64,000 nt of DNA, taken from assembly GCA_004297225.1 (NCBI GenBank), contig SCUI01000003.1, positions 62,001 to 126,000 of the forward strand, read 5' to 3'. The position numbers and the translations under genes are program-made. The DNA comes from Lysobacteraceae bacterium. Lineage in GTDB: Bacteria > Pseudomonadota > Gammaproteobacteria > Xanthomonadales > Xanthomonadaceae. Below the pieces are notes generated by a model that had not been told where the DNA came from, ran no database searches, and saw only the letters and a program-made list of their open reading frames with translations. Positions within the stretch are counted from its first letter, which is position 1. Every line of letters starts with the position of its first letter. Positions 42,592 to 54,620 of the stretch are shown piece after piece.

Positions 42592-43246
42592 CCTGCGGGC
42601 TGCCCTGGTCGCGATCGCTGATGGCGACCACGCCCTGGTTCGCGGTGCGGATCCCGCCCAGCTTCGAGCCCGAGTCCTTGGCGAACTGATCGGCGGACTC
42701 GCGCGCGTTGGCGGTGGCTTCGGCGATCAGCGCCGGCTTGATGTCATTGAGTTTCGTGTAGTCGAACTCCGGCATCGCGCCTTGGTCGAGCATCACCCCG
42801 CCGGCGACCAGCTGCCCGCTGTTGCGCATCGCCTGCAGCGCCCTGGGCACGTCGTTGGTGCGCAGGATCACGGTGTTGGCGTAGCGGAAGCGTTCGGGCG
42901 CGCGGTTTTCGCCAAAGGCATACGCCCAGCGGTCTTCCAGCCGTGGCGGCGAGACCACGATCTCCTCCGGCTTGAAGCCGGCATCGAGGAAGAACTTGCG
43001 GATCGCCGCGGTATTGGCGCTGAGCGCACGCTGCACGCCCGCCAGGTCGTTGCCGCCGACCGTGTGCGGCAGCGGCCACACCAGCAGGTCGGCATCGACG
43101 ATGCGTTCGGCCGAGCCCTTGACGGTGACGTAGCGGTCCTGGGTCTTGATCTTGACCAGCCCCTGGCCGATGTTCCAGCCGGCGAAGAGCAGGCCCAGCG
43201 CCAGGACCACGGCGGCCAGGGTCGAGAAGGTGCTGCGGTCGGACAT
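42542..43246 (-). CDS. SIMPL-domain (DUF541) membrane-anchored periplasmic protein
   Basis: A 234-residue protein: one N-terminal helix (8-28, uncleaved or signal), then a SIMPL domain (DRYVTVKGSAERIVDADLLVWPL, ALSANTAAIRKFFLDAGFKPEEI, later ARESADQFAKDSGSKLGGI). SIMPL proteins form periplasmic oligomers of poorly defined role, some linked to oxidative stress. GGGGAG precedes the ATG. Divergent from fmdB. Confidence 0.88.
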   Translation of the reverse strand: MSDRSTFSTLAAVVLALGLLFAGWNIGQGLVKIKTQDRYVTVKGSAERIVDADLLVWPLPHTVGGNDLAGVQRALSANTAAIRKFFLDAGFKPEEIVVSPPRLEDRWAYAFGENRAPERFRYANTVILRTNDVPRALQAMRNSGQLVAGGVMLDQGAMPEFDYTKLNDIKPALIAEATANARESADQFAKDSGSKLGGIRTANQGVVAISDRDQGSPQVKKVRVVTTVEYFLRD

Positions 43247-43292
43247 GGCGGCTCCCCGGGGTGCTCCTGCTTGAATGTACGCGAGCAGGCCC

Positions 43293-43298
43293 CAGAAT
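43293..43298 (+). promoter_or_regulatory. -10 box for a leaderless FmdB-type message
   Basis: CAGAAT, seven bases (AGCGCCC), then ATG at 43306. No Shine-Dalgarno. Confidence 0.35.
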
Positions 43299-43305
43299 AG
43301 CGCCC

Positions 43306-43614
43306 ATGCCGATCTATGCCTTCGCCTGCGACGCCTGCGGTCACGAATTCGACAGGTTGCAGAAACTCTCAGCCCCCGACCCGGATGCCTGCCCGTCCTG
43401 CGGCAAGCCGGCCGTCCGGCGCAAGGTGACCGCGCCCAGCTTCCGCCTGGCCGGTGGCGGCTGGTACGAGACCGATTTCAAGAAGGACGGCAAGCGCAAC
43501 CTGGCCGGCGACGCCGCCAGGCCGGCCGATTCGAAATCTGATTCGAAACCTGGTTCGAAACCCGATTCGAAACCTGCCGGGGACACCAAGCCCGCCGAGG
43601 CCGCCAAGCCTTAG
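43306..43614 (+). CDS. FmdB-family zinc-ribbon protein
   Basis: A 102-residue protein. MPIYAFACDACGHEF and CPSCGKPAVRRKV give a zinc ribbon with C8, C11, C29 and C32; the function of the family is not known. The C-terminal third is a low-complexity Lys/Ser/Pro tail built partly from a 12-base tandem repeat (43528-43575). Its place directly before aspS is conserved in proteobacteria. Confidence 0.88.
   Translation: MPIYAFACDACGHEFDRLQKLSAPDPDACPSCGKPAVRRKVTAPSFRLAGGGWYETDFKKDGKRNLAGDAARPADSKSDSKPGSKPDSKPAGDTKPAEAAKP
43528..43575 (+). repeat. Four 12-base tandem repeats in the FmdB tail
   Basis: The unit is roughly GATTCGAAACCT, four times, encoding D/G-S-K-P/S. Units 2 and 4 are identical (GAT, TCG, AAA, CCT). 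The composition is lower in GC than the rest of the gene, and the array could gain or lose units in frame. Confidence 0.85.
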
Positions 43615-43617
43615 AAT
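43612..43617 (+). promoter_or_regulatory. -10 box upstream of aspS
   Basis: TAGAAT overlaps the fmdB stop codon and would start transcription near 43624, leaving a leader of about 21 bases before ATG 43645. Confidence 0.4.
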
Positions 43618-43644
43618 GTCGGGCTTTCCCCAGCGAACGCCCCC

Positions 43645-45401
<1,757 letters not shown>

Positions 45402-45405
<4 letters not shown>

Positions 45406-45923
45406 CCGGGGCGCTGGCGATCCGGCGGGCCGGCGCGGGCGATGCCGCCGCGCTGTCGGCGATCGGCCGCGACACGTTCACCATCACGTTCGGGCACCTT
45501 TATCCGCCGGAAGACCTGGCGACCTTCCTCGACGACAGCCACGGCGAAGCGGCGTACGCCAGGTTGCTCGACGATCCGCGCTACGGCCTGTGGCTGCTGG
45601 AGGACGCCGGCCGCGCTGTCGGCTTCGCCGTGGCGGGTCCGTGCGGCCTGCCGCACGCGGACGTGCGCGCCGACGATGGCGAGCTCAAGCGCCTGTACCT
45701 GCTGCCCGAAGTACAGAACGGCGGCTGGGGCGGCCGCCTGTTCGCCACCGCGATCGACTGGCTGCAGGCGCAAGGGCGCCACCGCATCTGGATCAGCGTC
45801 TGGTCCGAGAACTTCGGTGCGCAGCGGTTCTACGGCCGCCATGGTTTCGCCAAGGTCGCCGAATACGAATTCCCGGTGGGCAGGCAGCGCGACATCGAGT
45901 TCATGTATCGGCGGGATTCCTAA
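45402..45923 (+). CDS. GNAT-family N-acetyltransferase
   Basis: A 173-residue acetyl-CoA-dependent acyltransferase: N-terminal strand [14 protein letters not shown], the acceptor-side [16 protein letters not shown], the pantetheine-binding [20 protein letters not shown] and the C-terminal [13 protein letters not shown]. The pattern resembles PaiA/RimI-like enzymes, so the substrate may be a polyamine or a protein N-terminus, but this is not fixed. The ATG overlaps the aspS stop. Confidence 0.87.
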
Positions 45924-45981
45924 CCAGCCGTTCAGGAATGTGGCGGGACACTCGCGGACACGCCCCACCGGGAGGAAAGCC

Positions 45982-46521
45982 ATGGAACGCAACGCCCGCA
46001 GCCTGCTCTCCGTCTCCCTGTTCACGGCTACGCTGGCCCTCTCGGGCGCAGCGCTCGCCGGGCAGCCGCCTGCCTCCGCGCTGGCCGGACCGGCAATGCA
46101 GGCGGGCCCGGTCGAGGTCTACTGGGCCGAGCCGTCCACTTTCTCGGAAGTGCGCCTGAGCATGAATCCCCGCGCGGCGCTCCAGGGCGACTGGGTCAGC
46201 CGCCTCGCCAACCATGTGCGCGATGAGGCGGAGCACCGCCTGCCGGCCGGCGATCGCATGGAAATCGTGATCAAGGACGTGGATCGCGCCGGCGAGCTGA
46301 CCCCGATCCACGGCACGCGGGTCATGCGCGAGCTCACCGCGCCGATGATCAAGCTCAGCTACGTCCATCGCGACGCCAGCGGCGAGGTCGTGGACTACGG
46401 CGAACGTACCTTGCGCGACCTGTCCTACCTGCACGGCCCGGCCAGCGTGGACCTGGATCCGCTGCGCTACGAGAAGCGCCTGATCGACCGCTGGCTGTCG
46501 CAAGCGCTGCCCGCCGCCTGA
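45982..46521 (+). CDS. Exported DUF3016 protein
   Basis: A 179-residue protein with a signal peptide (about 1-26, ending ALA-G). The body shows the DUF3016 pattern: [43 protein letters not shown] with short gaps, and a C-terminal [12 protein letters not shown]. The function is unknown; members are predicted periplasmic. GGAGGAA (45971-45977) sits 4 bases before ATG. Confidence 0.85.
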   Translation: MERNARSLLSVSLFTATLALSGAALAGQPPASALAGPAMQAGPVEVYWAEPSTFSEVRLSMNPRAALQGDWVSRLANHVRDEAEHRLPAGDRMEIVIKDVDRAGELTPIHGTRVMRELTAPMIKLSYVHRDASGEVVDYGERTLRDLSYLHGPASVDLDPLRYEKRLIDRWLSQALPAA

Positions 46522-46547
46522 GCAGGCCCGCGCGCCGCGTCATCCTG

Positions 46548-47156
46548 ATGCCCGGGCTGTGGATGCCCGGGGCGTCCATGCACTGGCTGGCGTCGCACCT
46601 GCGCAAGGCCGGCTTCGCGCCCGAAATCCTCGGCTACCGGGCGGTAGCCGATGGCCCCGGACTCGCCATCGAACGCCTTGCGGAGCGGCTCCTGGCCGAG
46701 GGCGAGGCCGATATCGTCGCCCACAGCCTGGGCGGACTGGTCGCGCTGCAGGCATTGTGCGACGCGCCGCGACTGCCGGTCGCGAAAGTGGTCTGCCTCG
46801 GGTCGCCCTTGAACGGCAGCGGAGCCGCGGCCGGGATGTTGCGCTGGGCACCGGCCGCAACCTTGCTGGGTCGCAGTGCGCGGTTGCTCCGCGACGGTTT
46901 GCGACTGGGAGAGGAACACTGCTGGGTCGGGCGGGCCCGGGTCGGCGTCATCGCCGGCCGCGTCCCCCACGGCCTGGGCGCCCTGTTCGCGGGATTCGGG
47001 GGCGAACACGACGGCACCGTGGCGGTTGCCGAAACCCGGCTCGACGGCATTTCCGACCATGTCGTGGTGAAAGCCAGCCACAGCGGCCTGCTGTTCTCGG
47101 GGGAAGCTGCGGGGCAGGCGGTCCATTTCCTCCGGGACGGCTGCTTCCTGCATTAG
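46548..47156 (+). CDS. Alpha/beta hydrolase (esterase/lipase-like)
   Basis: A 202-residue hydrolase with nucleophile elbow AHSLGG (S60), a later [10 protein letters not shown] holding the acid, and the histidine in [10 protein letters not shown]. It resembles short triacylglycerol-lipase-type folds; the substrate is unknown. The first ATG (46548) may be internal, since the frame stays open upstream and relatives begin a few residues before [10 protein letters not shown]. No Shine-Dalgarno is obvious. Confidence 0.8.
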   Translation: MPGLWMPGASMHWLASHLRKAGFAPEILGYRAVADGPGLAIERLAERLLAEGEADIVAHSLGGLVALQALCDAPRLPVAKVVCLGSPLNGSGAAAGMLRWAPAATLLGRSARLLRDGLRLGEEHCWVGRARVGVIAGRVPHGLGALFAGFGGEHDGTVAVAETRLDGISDHVVVKASHSGLLFSGEAAGQAVHFLRDGCFLH

Positions 47157-47157
47157 C

Positions 47158-47163
47158 TAGAAT
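47158..47163 (+). promoter_or_regulatory. -10 box upstream of the YebC-family gene
   Basis: TAGAAT would start transcription near 47170, giving a leader of about 25 bases before ATG 47195. Confidence 0.35.
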
Positions 47164-47194
47164 CGCGCCCTTTCCAGCTTGCAGGCGATTCCCC

Positions 47195-47923
47195 ATGGGT
47201 AGAGGCCCTTCCATCGAGGCGCGGAAGAACGCCGAGGATGCGCGCCGCGGCAAGATCTTCACCAAGATCATCCGCGAGATTTCCGTGGCGGCCCGCGCCG
47301 GAGGCGGCGACCCGGGCGGCAACCCGCGCCTGCGCAGCGCCATCGACAAGGGCCTGGCGGCGAACATGACCAAGGATGTCATCGAGCGCGCGATCAGGAA
47401 GGCCACCGGCGAACTCGAGGGTGTCGAGTACGAGGAGATCCGCTACGAGGGCTACGCCCCCGGCGGCGTCGCCGTGATCGTGGACTGCCTCACCGACAAC
47501 CGCGTGCGCACCGTCGCCGATGTCCGCCATGCGTTCGGCAAGTTCGGCGGCAACATGGGCACCGAGGGCTCGGTCGCCTTCATGTTCCGCAAGCTCGGCG
47601 TGCTGTCGTTCGACGCGGGCGTGGACGAGGAGCGGCTGACCGAGGCGGCCATCGAGGCCGGCGCCGACGACGTGGTGGTGCACGACAACGGCGCGATCGA
47701 CGTGCTCACCGCGCCGGAATCCTTCGCCGAGGTGAAGGCGGCGATGGACGCGGCCGGGTTCCGCGCCGACATCGCCGAACTCGCCATGCGCGCCGACAAC
47801 GACGTGGTGGTCGAAGGCGAGACCGCCCAGCAGGTGGCGAAACTGCTGCGCTGGCTCGAGGACATGGACGACGTGCAGGCGGTCCATTCCAATGCCGACC
47901 TCGGCGACGCCGCTTACGCGTAA
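47195..47923 (+). CDS. YebC/PmpR-family regulator
   Basis: A 242-residue protein with [20 protein letters not shown] and [20 protein letters not shown], the conserved start of the YebC family, and a C-terminal domain with [27 protein letters not shown] split over short gaps. YebC members have been described as DNA-binding regulators and, more recently, as ribosome-associated factors easing translation of proline runs. It heads the ruvC-ruvA cluster, as in many gammaproteobacteria. Confidence 0.93.
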   Translation: MGRGPSIEARKNAEDARRGKIFTKIIREISVAARAGGGDPGGNPRLRSAIDKGLAANMTKDVIERAIRKATGELEGVEYEEIRYEGYAPGGVAVIVDCLTDNRVRTVADVRHAFGKFGGNMGTEGSVAFMFRKLGVLSFDAGVDEERLTEAAIEAGADDVVVHDNGAIDVLTAPESFAEVKAAMDAAGFRADIAELAMRADNDVVVEGETAQQVAKLLRWLEDMDDVQAVHSNADLGDAAYA

Positions 47924-47932
47924 GCTGGGCCC

Positions 47933-48463
47933 GTGATCCGCATCCTCGGCATCGACCCGGGTTCGCAGCGGACCGGCATCGGCGTGGTCGACGTCGACGA
48001 TGCCGGCCGCTGCCGCTACGTCCACGCGCAGGCGCTGGTGCTGCTGGGGGCCGACGATTTCCCGTCGCGCCTGGGCCTGTTGTGCGACGGCCTGGAGGCG
48101 TTGCTGGACGAGTGGCGGCCGCAGCAGGTGGCGATCGAGACGGTGTTCATGGACAAGTCCGCGACCTCGGCGCTCAAGCTCGGCCATGCCCGCGGCGCGG
48201 CACTGGCGACGGTGGTGCGGCGCAAGTTGCCGGTCAGCGAGTACGCGCCACGGCTGATCAAGCAGTCGCTGGTCGGGCGCGGAGCGGCCGACAAGGCGCA
48301 GGTGCAGCACATGGTGCGTCTGCTGCTCAACCTCGCGGCCGACGCGAAGCTGCAGGCCGACGCCGCCGACGCGCTGGCCGTGGCGCTCACCCACGCGCAC
48401 ATGAGCGCGACCGCCGGGCGCACCGGCGTCAGCACGGCCCTGTTGCGGAGGCGCGGCGGATGA
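47933..48463 (+). CDS. ruvC: Holliday junction resolvase RuvC
   Basis: Cuts Holliday junctions as a dimer. The 176-residue protein keeps the four catalytic acids: D8 (GIDPGS), E69 (AIETVF), D143 and D146 (DAADAL). The GTG start lies 9 bases after the upstream stop; the bases TAAGCT 6 before it are a weak -10. The TGA overlaps the ruvA ATG. Confidence 0.97.
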   Translation: MIRILGIDPGSQRTGIGVVDVDDAGRCRYVHAQALVLLGADDFPSRLGLLCDGLEALLDEWRPQQVAIETVFMDKSATSALKLGHARGAALATVVRRKLPVSEYAPRLIKQSLVGRGAADKAQVQHMVRLLLNLAADAKLQADAADALAVALTHAHMSATAGRTGVSTALLRRRGG

Positions 48464-49047
48464 TCGGCAGGCTCAAGGGCATCCTCGTGCACAAGCAGCC
48501 GCCGTGGCTGGTGGTCGACGTCAATGGCGTCGGCTACGAACTGGAGGCGCCGATGAGCACCTTCTACGACCTGCCCGAAACCGGTCGCGAGGTCGCCCTG
48601 TTCACCCACTACGCGCAGAAGGAGGACAGCGTCTCGCTGTACGGCTTCCTGCGGGAAGGCGAGCGGCGGCTGTTCCGCGACGTGCAGAAGGTTTCCGGCA
48701 TCGGCGCAAGGATCGCGCTGGCGGTGCTGTCGGGCGTGAGCGTGGACGAATTCGCGCGACTGGTGCAGGCCTCCGACGTGGCCGCGCTCACCCGCATCCC
48801 CGGCATCGGCAAGAAGACCGCCGAACGCATGGTGGTCGAGCTGCGCGACCGCGCGGCCGATTTCGGTGGTGGCGGCGGCCCGCTGGCGGGCGCCGGCATC
48901 GGCGACGCCCAATCCGAGGCCGTGGCCGCGCTGCAGCAGCTGGGCTACAAGCCCGTCGAGGCCGCGCGCATGGCACGCGAGGCCGTGGCCGCGGGCGACG
49001 ATTCCGCGACCATCATCCGCAAGGCGCTACAGTCCGCGCTGCGCTGA
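48460..49047 (+). CDS. ruvA: Holliday junction branch-migration protein RuvA
   Basis: Binds the junction as a tetramer and loads RuvB. The 195-residue protein has the N-terminal OB-fold ([20 protein letters not shown]), two helix-hairpin-helix motifs ([30 protein letters not shown]) and the C-terminal RuvB-contact domain ([18 protein letters not shown]). Coupled to ruvC by ATGA. Confidence 0.97.
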   Translation: MIGRLKGILVHKQPPWLVVDVNGVGYELEAPMSTFYDLPETGREVALFTHYAQKEDSVSLYGFLREGERRLFRDVQKVSGIGARIALAVLSGVSVDEFARLVQASDVAALTRIPGIGKKTAERMVVELRDRAADFGGGGGPLAGAGIGDAQSEAVAALQQLGYKPVEAARMAREAVAAGDDSATIIRKALQSALR

Positions 49048-49069
49048 GCGGCGCAGGCCAGGAAAATCC

Positions 49070-50968
49070 ATGCCGACCCAGCACAAACGCGCCCATGCCC
49101 ACGGCAATACCGGGCTCGCGGGACTCATCCTCGGCGCCATCGGCGTCGTCTTCGGCGACATCGGCACCAGCCCGCTGTACACGCTGAAGGAGGCCTTCAG
49201 CCCCCACTACGGGCTCACCGCCAACCACGACACCATCATCGGCATCCTGTCGCTGGTGTTCTGGGCCTTGATGCTGGTGGTGACGCTGAAGTACGTCACC
49301 ATCGTCATGCGTGCCGACAACGAGGGCGAGGGCGGCATCATGGCGCTGATGGCGCTGGCGCAGCGCACCCTCGCCAAGGGTTCCCGGGCCGCCTACGTGG
49401 TCGGCATCCTCGGGGTATTCGGCGCCGCGCTGTTCTTCGGCGACGGCGTGATCACGCCCGCGATCTCGGTGCTGTCGGCGCTGGAAGGCCTCGAGGTGGT
49501 GGCGCCCTCGCTGGACCGCTGGGTGGTGCCGCTGACCGTGGTCGTGCTGCTGGCGCTGTTCGCGACCCAGCGCTACGGCACCCACAAGGTCGGGCGCGTG
49601 TTCGGACCGGTCACCGCGCTCTGGTTCGTCGCATTGGCGGTGCTGGGCGTGCTCAACATCACGCACGAGCCGGAGGTGCTGCACGCGATCAATCCCTGGT
49701 GGGCGATGCAGTTCTTCGCCAACCACGGCTGGCACGGCGTGTTCATCCTCGGCGCGGTGGTGCTGGCGGTCACCGGCGGCGAGGCGATCTACACCGACAT
49801 GGGCCATTTCGGTGCGCGCCCGGTGCGCCTGGCCTGGTACTGGTTCGTGCTGCCCGCGCTGATGCTCAACTACCTGGGGCAGGGCGCGCTGGTGCTCGAG
49901 GACCCGACCGCGATCCGCAATCCTTTCTACATCGGCGTCCCCGACTGGGCGCGGCTGCCGATGATCATCCTGGCGACCGCCGCCACGGTGATCGCCTCGC
50001 AGGCGGTGATCACCGGCGCGTTCTCGGTCACGCGCCAGGCGATGCAGCTCGGCTACATCCCGCGCATGCTGATCCGCCACACCTCCCGCGACGCCATCGG
50101 CCAGATCTACATCCCGGGCGTCAACTGGGCGATGGCGGTGGTCGTGATCCTGCTGGTGGTCAGCTTCGGCAGTTCCACCAACCTGGCCACTGCCTACGGG
50201 ATTTCGGTGTCCGGCACGATGCTGATCGACACCCTGCTGCTGGCCCTGGTGGCCTATGCCTTGTGGCCGCGCTGGCGCTGGGTGGTCCTGCCGCTGTGCG
50301 TCGTCTTCCTGGTCGGCGACCTCGCGTTCGTCGTCGCCAACGGCGCCAAGCTGATGCAGGGCGGCTGGTTCCCGCTGGCGCTGGGCATCGTCCTGTTCAC
50401 CTTGTTGCGCACCTGGCGCCGTGGCCGCGAGCTGCTCTACCAGGGCATCCGCAGCCAGGGCATCCAGCTCGACAGCTTCCTGCCCGGCCTGATGCTCGCC
50501 CCGCCGGTACGCGTGCCGGGCACCGCGATCTTCCTGATCGCCCACACCGGCATGGTGCCGCAGGCGCTGCTGCACAACCTGAAACACAACAAGGTCCTGC
50601 ACGAGCGCAACGTGTTCCTGACCGTGGAGACATTGAATGTCCCGTATGCGCCAGCGGACAGACGGCTGCGGATCGACGAGATCGGCAACGACTTCCACCG
50701 CGTGATCCTGCGTTTCGGCTTCATGGAAACGCCGGACGTGCCATTGGCGCTGATGCGTTCCTGCGACAGGGGCGGGATCCATTTCGACCCGATGGAAACG
50801 ACCTACTTCGCCAGCCGCGAGACCATCGTCGCGCGCAGGGGAGGCGGCATGCCGATCTGGCGCGACAAGCTGTTCGCGGTGATGCACCGCAACGCCGCGC
50901 CGGCGACGGGCTTCTTCCGGATCCCGGGCAACCGGCTGGTGGAGCTCGGGTCACAGGTCGAGATCTAG
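49070..50968 (+). CDS. kup: Low-affinity potassium uptake protein Kup
   Basis: A 632-residue K+:H+ symporter with about 12 membrane helices and a cytoplasmic tail. [17 protein letters not shown] opens the transmembrane core, followed by [12 protein letters not shown] and [14 protein letters not shown], all KUP signatures. AGGAAA lies 4 bases before ATG 49070. It separates ruvA from ruvB, which are adjacent in E. coli. Confidence 0.97.
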   Translation: MPTQHKRAHAHGNTGLAGLILGAIGVVFGDIGTSPLYTLKEAFSPHYGLTANHDTIIGILSLVFWALMLVVTLKYVTIVMRADNEGEGGIMALMALAQRTLAKGSRAAYVVGILGVFGAALFFGDGVITPAISVLSALEGLEVVAPSLDRWVVPLTVVVLLALFATQRYGTHKVGRVFGPVTALWFVALAVLGVLNITHEPEVLHAINPWWAMQFFANHGWHGVFILGAVVLAVTGGEAIYTDMGHFGARPVRLAWYWFVLPALMLNYLGQGALVLEDPTAIRNPFYIGVPDWARLPMIILATAATVIASQAVITGAFSVTRQAMQLGYIPRMLIRHTSRDAIGQIYIPGVNWAMAVVVILLVVSFGSSTNLATAYGISVSGTMLIDTLLLALVAYALWPRWRWVVLPLCVVFLVGDLAFVVANGAKLMQGGWFPLALGIVLFTLLRTWRRGRELLYQGIRSQGIQLDSFLPGLMLAPPVRVPGTAIFLIAHTGMVPQALLHNLKHNKVLHERNVFLTVETLNVPYAPADRRLRIDEIGNDFHRVILRFGFMETPDVPLALMRSCDRGGIHFDPMETTYFASRETIVARRGGGMPIWRDKLFAVMHRNAAPATGFFRIPGNRLVELGSQVEI

Positions 50969-50973
50969 TGGGC

Positions 50974-50979
50974 CATAAT
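50974..50979 (+). promoter_or_regulatory. -10 box for a leaderless ruvB message
   Basis: CATAAT, six bases (CGCGGC), then ATG at 50986, in the 17-base gap after kup. No Shine-Dalgarno. Confidence 0.45.
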
Positions 50980-50985
50980 CGCGGC

Positions 50986-52011
50986 ATGCAGGAAGATCGC
51001 CTGATCAACCCGGACGCGACCATCGAGGACGAGGCCGCCGAGGCCTCGATCCGGCCGAAGCGGCTGGACGAATACCTGGGCCAGCAGCCGGTCCGCGAGC
51101 AACTGGGCATCTACATCGAGGCCGCCCGCGGCCGCGGCGAGGCGATGGACCACGTGCTGATCTTCGGGCCCCCGGGGCTCGGCAAGACCACGCTCAGCCA
51201 CGTCATCGCCAACGAGCTGGGCGTCGGGTTGCGGGTGACGTCCGGCCCGGTGATCGAGAAGGCCGGCGACCTTGCCGCGCTGCTGACCAACCTGCAGCCG
51301 CACGACGTCCTGTTCATCGACGAAATCCATCGCCTTTCGCCCGTGGTCGAGGAAGTGCTGTACCCGGCGATGGAGGATTTCCAGATCGACATCATGATCG
51401 GCGAGGGCCCCGCGGCCCGTTCGATCAAGCTCGACCTGCCGCCTTTCACCCTGGTCGGCGCCACCACCCGCGCCGGGCTGCTGACCGCGCCGCTGCGCGA
51501 CCGCTTCGGCATCGTCCAGCGGCTGGAGTTCTATTCCCCGGAGGAGCTGACGCGGATCGTGCGGCGCTCGGCGAGGATCCTGGGCATCGACTGTTCGCCC
51601 GAGGGCGCCGACGCGATCGCGAGCCGCGCCCGCGGCACGCCCCGCATCGCCAACCGGCTGCTGCGGCGCGTGCGCGACTATGCCCAGGTGCGCGCCGGCG
51701 GACACATCGACGGCGCCGTGGCCGACGCCGCGATGGCGATGCTGAAGGTCGACCCGGAAGGCTTCGACGAACTCGACCGGCGCCTGCTGCGCACGATCGT
51801 CGAGGCGTTCGATGGCGGCCCGGTAGGCGTCGAGTCGCTGGCGGCCGCCTTGAGCGAGGAGCGCGGCACGCTGGAGGACGTGGTCGAACCTTTCCTGATC
51901 CAGCGGGGCTTCCTGGTGCGCACCGCACGCGGCCGCATGGCGACGCCGAAGGCGTACCAGCACCTGGGCCTGCGACCCAAGGCGGGCGCCCCGGACCTGT
52001 TCGGGTCTTAA
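50986..52011 (+). CDS. ruvB: Holliday junction helicase motor RuvB
   Basis: AAA+ motor that drives branch migration with RuvA. The 341-residue protein has Walker [10 protein letters not shown] (61-69), Walker B with DEIH (112-115), sensor GATTRAG and the C-terminal winged helix ([20 protein letters not shown]). It probably has its own leaderless promoter after kup. The ybgC start follows 3 bases after its stop. Confidence 0.97.
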   Translation: MQEDRLINPDATIEDEAAEASIRPKRLDEYLGQQPVREQLGIYIEAARGRGEAMDHVLIFGPPGLGKTTLSHVIANELGVGLRVTSGPVIEKAGDLAALLTNLQPHDVLFIDEIHRLSPVVEEVLYPAMEDFQIDIMIGEGPAARSIKLDLPPFTLVGATTRAGLLTAPLRDRFGIVQRLEFYSPEELTRIVRRSARILGIDCSPEGADAIASRARGTPRIANRLLRRVRDYAQVRAGGHIDGAVADAAMAMLKVDPEGFDELDRRLLRTIVEAFDGGPVGVESLAAALSEERGTLEDVVEPFLIQRGFLVRTARGRMATPKAYQHLGLRPKAGAPDLFGS

Positions 52012-52014
52012 CCG

Positions 52015-52422
52015 GTGTTCAGCCATCCGCTGCGGGTTTACTGGGAAGATACCGACGCTGGCGGCGTGGTCTACCACGCGCAGTACCTGGCGTTCCTCGA
52101 GCGCGCGCGCAGCGAGTGGTTGCGTTCGCTCGGGCAGGACCAGGAACTGCTGCGCCGCGAGCACGACCTCGTGTTCGCGGTGCGGGCAATGCAGGTGGAC
52201 TTCCGCGCGCCGGCGCGGCTGGACGATGCATTGCACGCGACGGTGGCCCTGCGCGAGTGCCGCAACGCCAGCATGGTGTTCGCGCAGGAAGTCCGTCGCG
52301 GCGACAGGCTGCTGCTGGCGGCGACCGTGAGGATCGCGGTGCTGGCCGCTTCGACCTTCCGGCCGCGCCCGCTGCCGGACGCGCTCTACGACACGCTCAA
52401 GGACCTGGAGGAACGCGACTGA
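52015..52422 (+). CDS. ybgC: Acyl-CoA thioesterase YbgC
   Basis: A 135-residue hotdog-fold thioesterase with the conserved YWEDTDAGGVVYHAQYL and catalytic D14. YbgC cleaves short or hydroxyacyl thioesters and, in the Tol-Pal cluster, is linked to phospholipid handling. GTG start, and its TGA overlaps the tolQ ATG by one base. Confidence 0.94.
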   Translation: MFSHPLRVYWEDTDAGGVVYHAQYLAFLERARSEWLRSLGQDQELLRREHDLVFAVRAMQVDFRAPARLDDALHATVALRECRNASMVFAQEVRRGDRLLLAATVRIAVLAASTFRPRPLPDALYDTLKDLEERD

Positions 52423-53129
52423 TGCAGCCCATCGAACCCACCGCCGCGCAGGACGGCATCAACATGCTGGCGCTGGTGCTGCACGCCTCGATCCCGGTGC
52501 AGCTGGTGATGCTGCTGCTGCTGTTCGGGTCGGTCGCGTCCTGGGTGATCATCTTCCGCAAGAAGCGCGTGCTCGACCGCGCCGAGGAAGAGGCCGACCG
52601 CTTCGAGGAGCGCTTCTGGTCCGGCGCCGAGCTGTCGAAGCTCTACGCGGGCGCCACCGAGCGCAACCGCGAGATCGGCGGCCTGGAGGCGATCTTCGAG
52701 GGCGGCTTCCGCGAGTTCCACAAGGTGCGGCAGCGTCGCGGCGGCGACAGCCGCATGCAGCTGGAATCGGCGCAGCGCGCCATGCGCGCGGCGGCCTCGC
52801 GCGAGCTGGACGGGCTGGAGCGCAACCTCGAGTTCCTCGCCAACGTCGGCTCGATCGCACCCTACGTCGGCCTGTTCGGCACGGTGTGGGGGATCATGGT
52901 CTCGTTCCAGGGGCTGGCCAACGTCAAGGAAGCGACCATCGCCACGGTGGCGCCGGGCATTTCCGAGGCGCTGATCGCCACCGCGATGGGCCTGTTCGCG
53001 GCGATCCCGGCGGTGTGGGCGTACAACCGCTACGCCACGCGCGTGGAGCGGATGTCGGTGCGCTACGACACCTTTTCCGAGGAGTTCTCCTCGATCCTGC
53101 AGCGCCAGGCCCACCTCGAAGAGGCCTGA
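52422..53129 (+). CDS. tolQ: Tol-Pal system proton-channel subunit TolQ
   Basis: Inner-membrane protein that, with TolR, turns proton flow into movement of TolA at the division site. The 235-residue protein has three helices (about 25-45, 145-165, 180-200), with the channel motif FLANVGSIAPYVGLFGTVWG and ALIATAMGLFAAIPAVWAYN typical of the ExbB/MotA/TolQ group. Confidence 0.96.
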   Translation: MQPIEPTAAQDGINMLALVLHASIPVQLVMLLLLFGSVASWVIIFRKKRVLDRAEEEADRFEERFWSGAELSKLYAGATERNREIGGLEAIFEGGFREFHKVRQRRGGDSRMQLESAQRAMRAAASRELDGLERNLEFLANVGSIAPYVGLFGTVWGIMVSFQGLANVKEATIATVAPGISEALIATAMGLFAAIPAVWAYNRYATRVERMSVRYDTFSEEFSSILQRQAHLEEA

Positions 53130-53132
53130 ACC

Positions 53133-53590
<458 letters not shown>

Positions 53591-53594
<4 letters not shown>

Positions 53595-54529
53595 GGGAGA
53601 CCCGCGCCGACACCCAGCGTGCCGTCGCCGGTGCCCTCGCACTGCACGTGTTGCTGTTCGCGCTGATGTTCGCGGGGCTGTGGTGGACCCGCACCGCCAA
53701 CCCTGTCTCGGCCGCCGGCCCGATGATCGAAGCCGACCTGATCGACCCCAATGCGCTGTCGGCGCCGCTGCGCAGCGCGCTGGACGCGCCGGCCGAGGAG
53801 CCGCCCGCCCCGGTGCCGGATATCGAACCGGAGCCGGTCCAGCCGGAACCGCAGGAGGCCGTGCCGCCGCCGCAGGCGCAGCCGCAGCCGCAGGACTTCA
53901 TTCCCGAACCGGACATGCGCGAGCAGGAGCGCGTCGAGCGCGAAGCAGAGGCCGCGCGCCAGGCCGCCCGCGAGCAGGAGGAAAAGCGCCGGCAGGAGCA
54001 GATCGACCTGACCGAACGCAAGCGCGTGGCCGAGCAGCAGGCGCGCGAAGCGAAGCAGAAGGAAATCGCCGACAAGCTGGCGAAGGTCCGCGCGGAGCGC
54101 GAGAAAGCCGAGCGCCAGGCGAAACTGGCCGAACAGCGTTTGCAGCAGATCGAGGACGCCCGTTCCCGCAATGCCGCCGTGGCTGCCGCCCAGTCCGATG
54201 CGGCAGCCACCGCCAGCCCGCCGCCTGGCACGGGCGGCGATTCCAACGATCTCGCGGCGCGCTACGCGGCTGCGCTGCAGGCGGCGATCCTGCGCAACTG
54301 GACCCGCCCGGAGTCCGTGCCGCTGGGGCAGCGCTGCCGGATCGTGATCCGGCAGATCCCCGGTGGCGAAGTGATCGAGGCGAAGGTCGACCCCAGCTGC
54401 CCCTACGACGAACTGGGCCGGCGTTCGGTCGAAGCCGCGGTGCTGAAGGCGCAACCCTTGCCCTACGCGGGCTTCGAACCGGTCTTCCAGCGCACCCTGA
54501 CCCTGAATTTCATGGCGCAGGACCGTTGA
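53591..54529 (+). CDS. tolA: Tol-Pal system protein TolA
   Basis: Spans from the inner membrane (helix about 14-33) through a long periplasmic helix to the outer membrane. The 312-residue protein has a Pro/Glu-rich segment, an Ala/Lys/Glu-rich coiled coil (about 105-205), and a C-terminal globular domain with a Cys pair (GQRCRIVIRQIPGGEV, DPSCPYDELGRRSVEAAVL). Start is GTG overlapping the tolR stop. Confidence 0.94.
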
Positions 54530-54620
54530 ACCCAGCCCTGGTGCGGGTCCATTCATCTTTGAACGGCCCTTCACGGCCAAGCTGTTAACAATCCTGACTG
54601 AACCGTTCGGAACCCCCTGA

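Noticed and set aside
43296-43300. hslO start exactly at a leaderless promoter, as in the fourteen listed genes
   Set aside because: For hslO the CATTAT box is only 4 bases from ATG 2214, so it does not fit the 6-7 base rule; coordinates here mark the comparable FmdB box, whose gap is 7.
54541-54600. Promoter before tolB (TTGAAC and a GTTAAC-type box)
   Set aside because: Spacing is about 20-21 bases and neither box is close to consensus.
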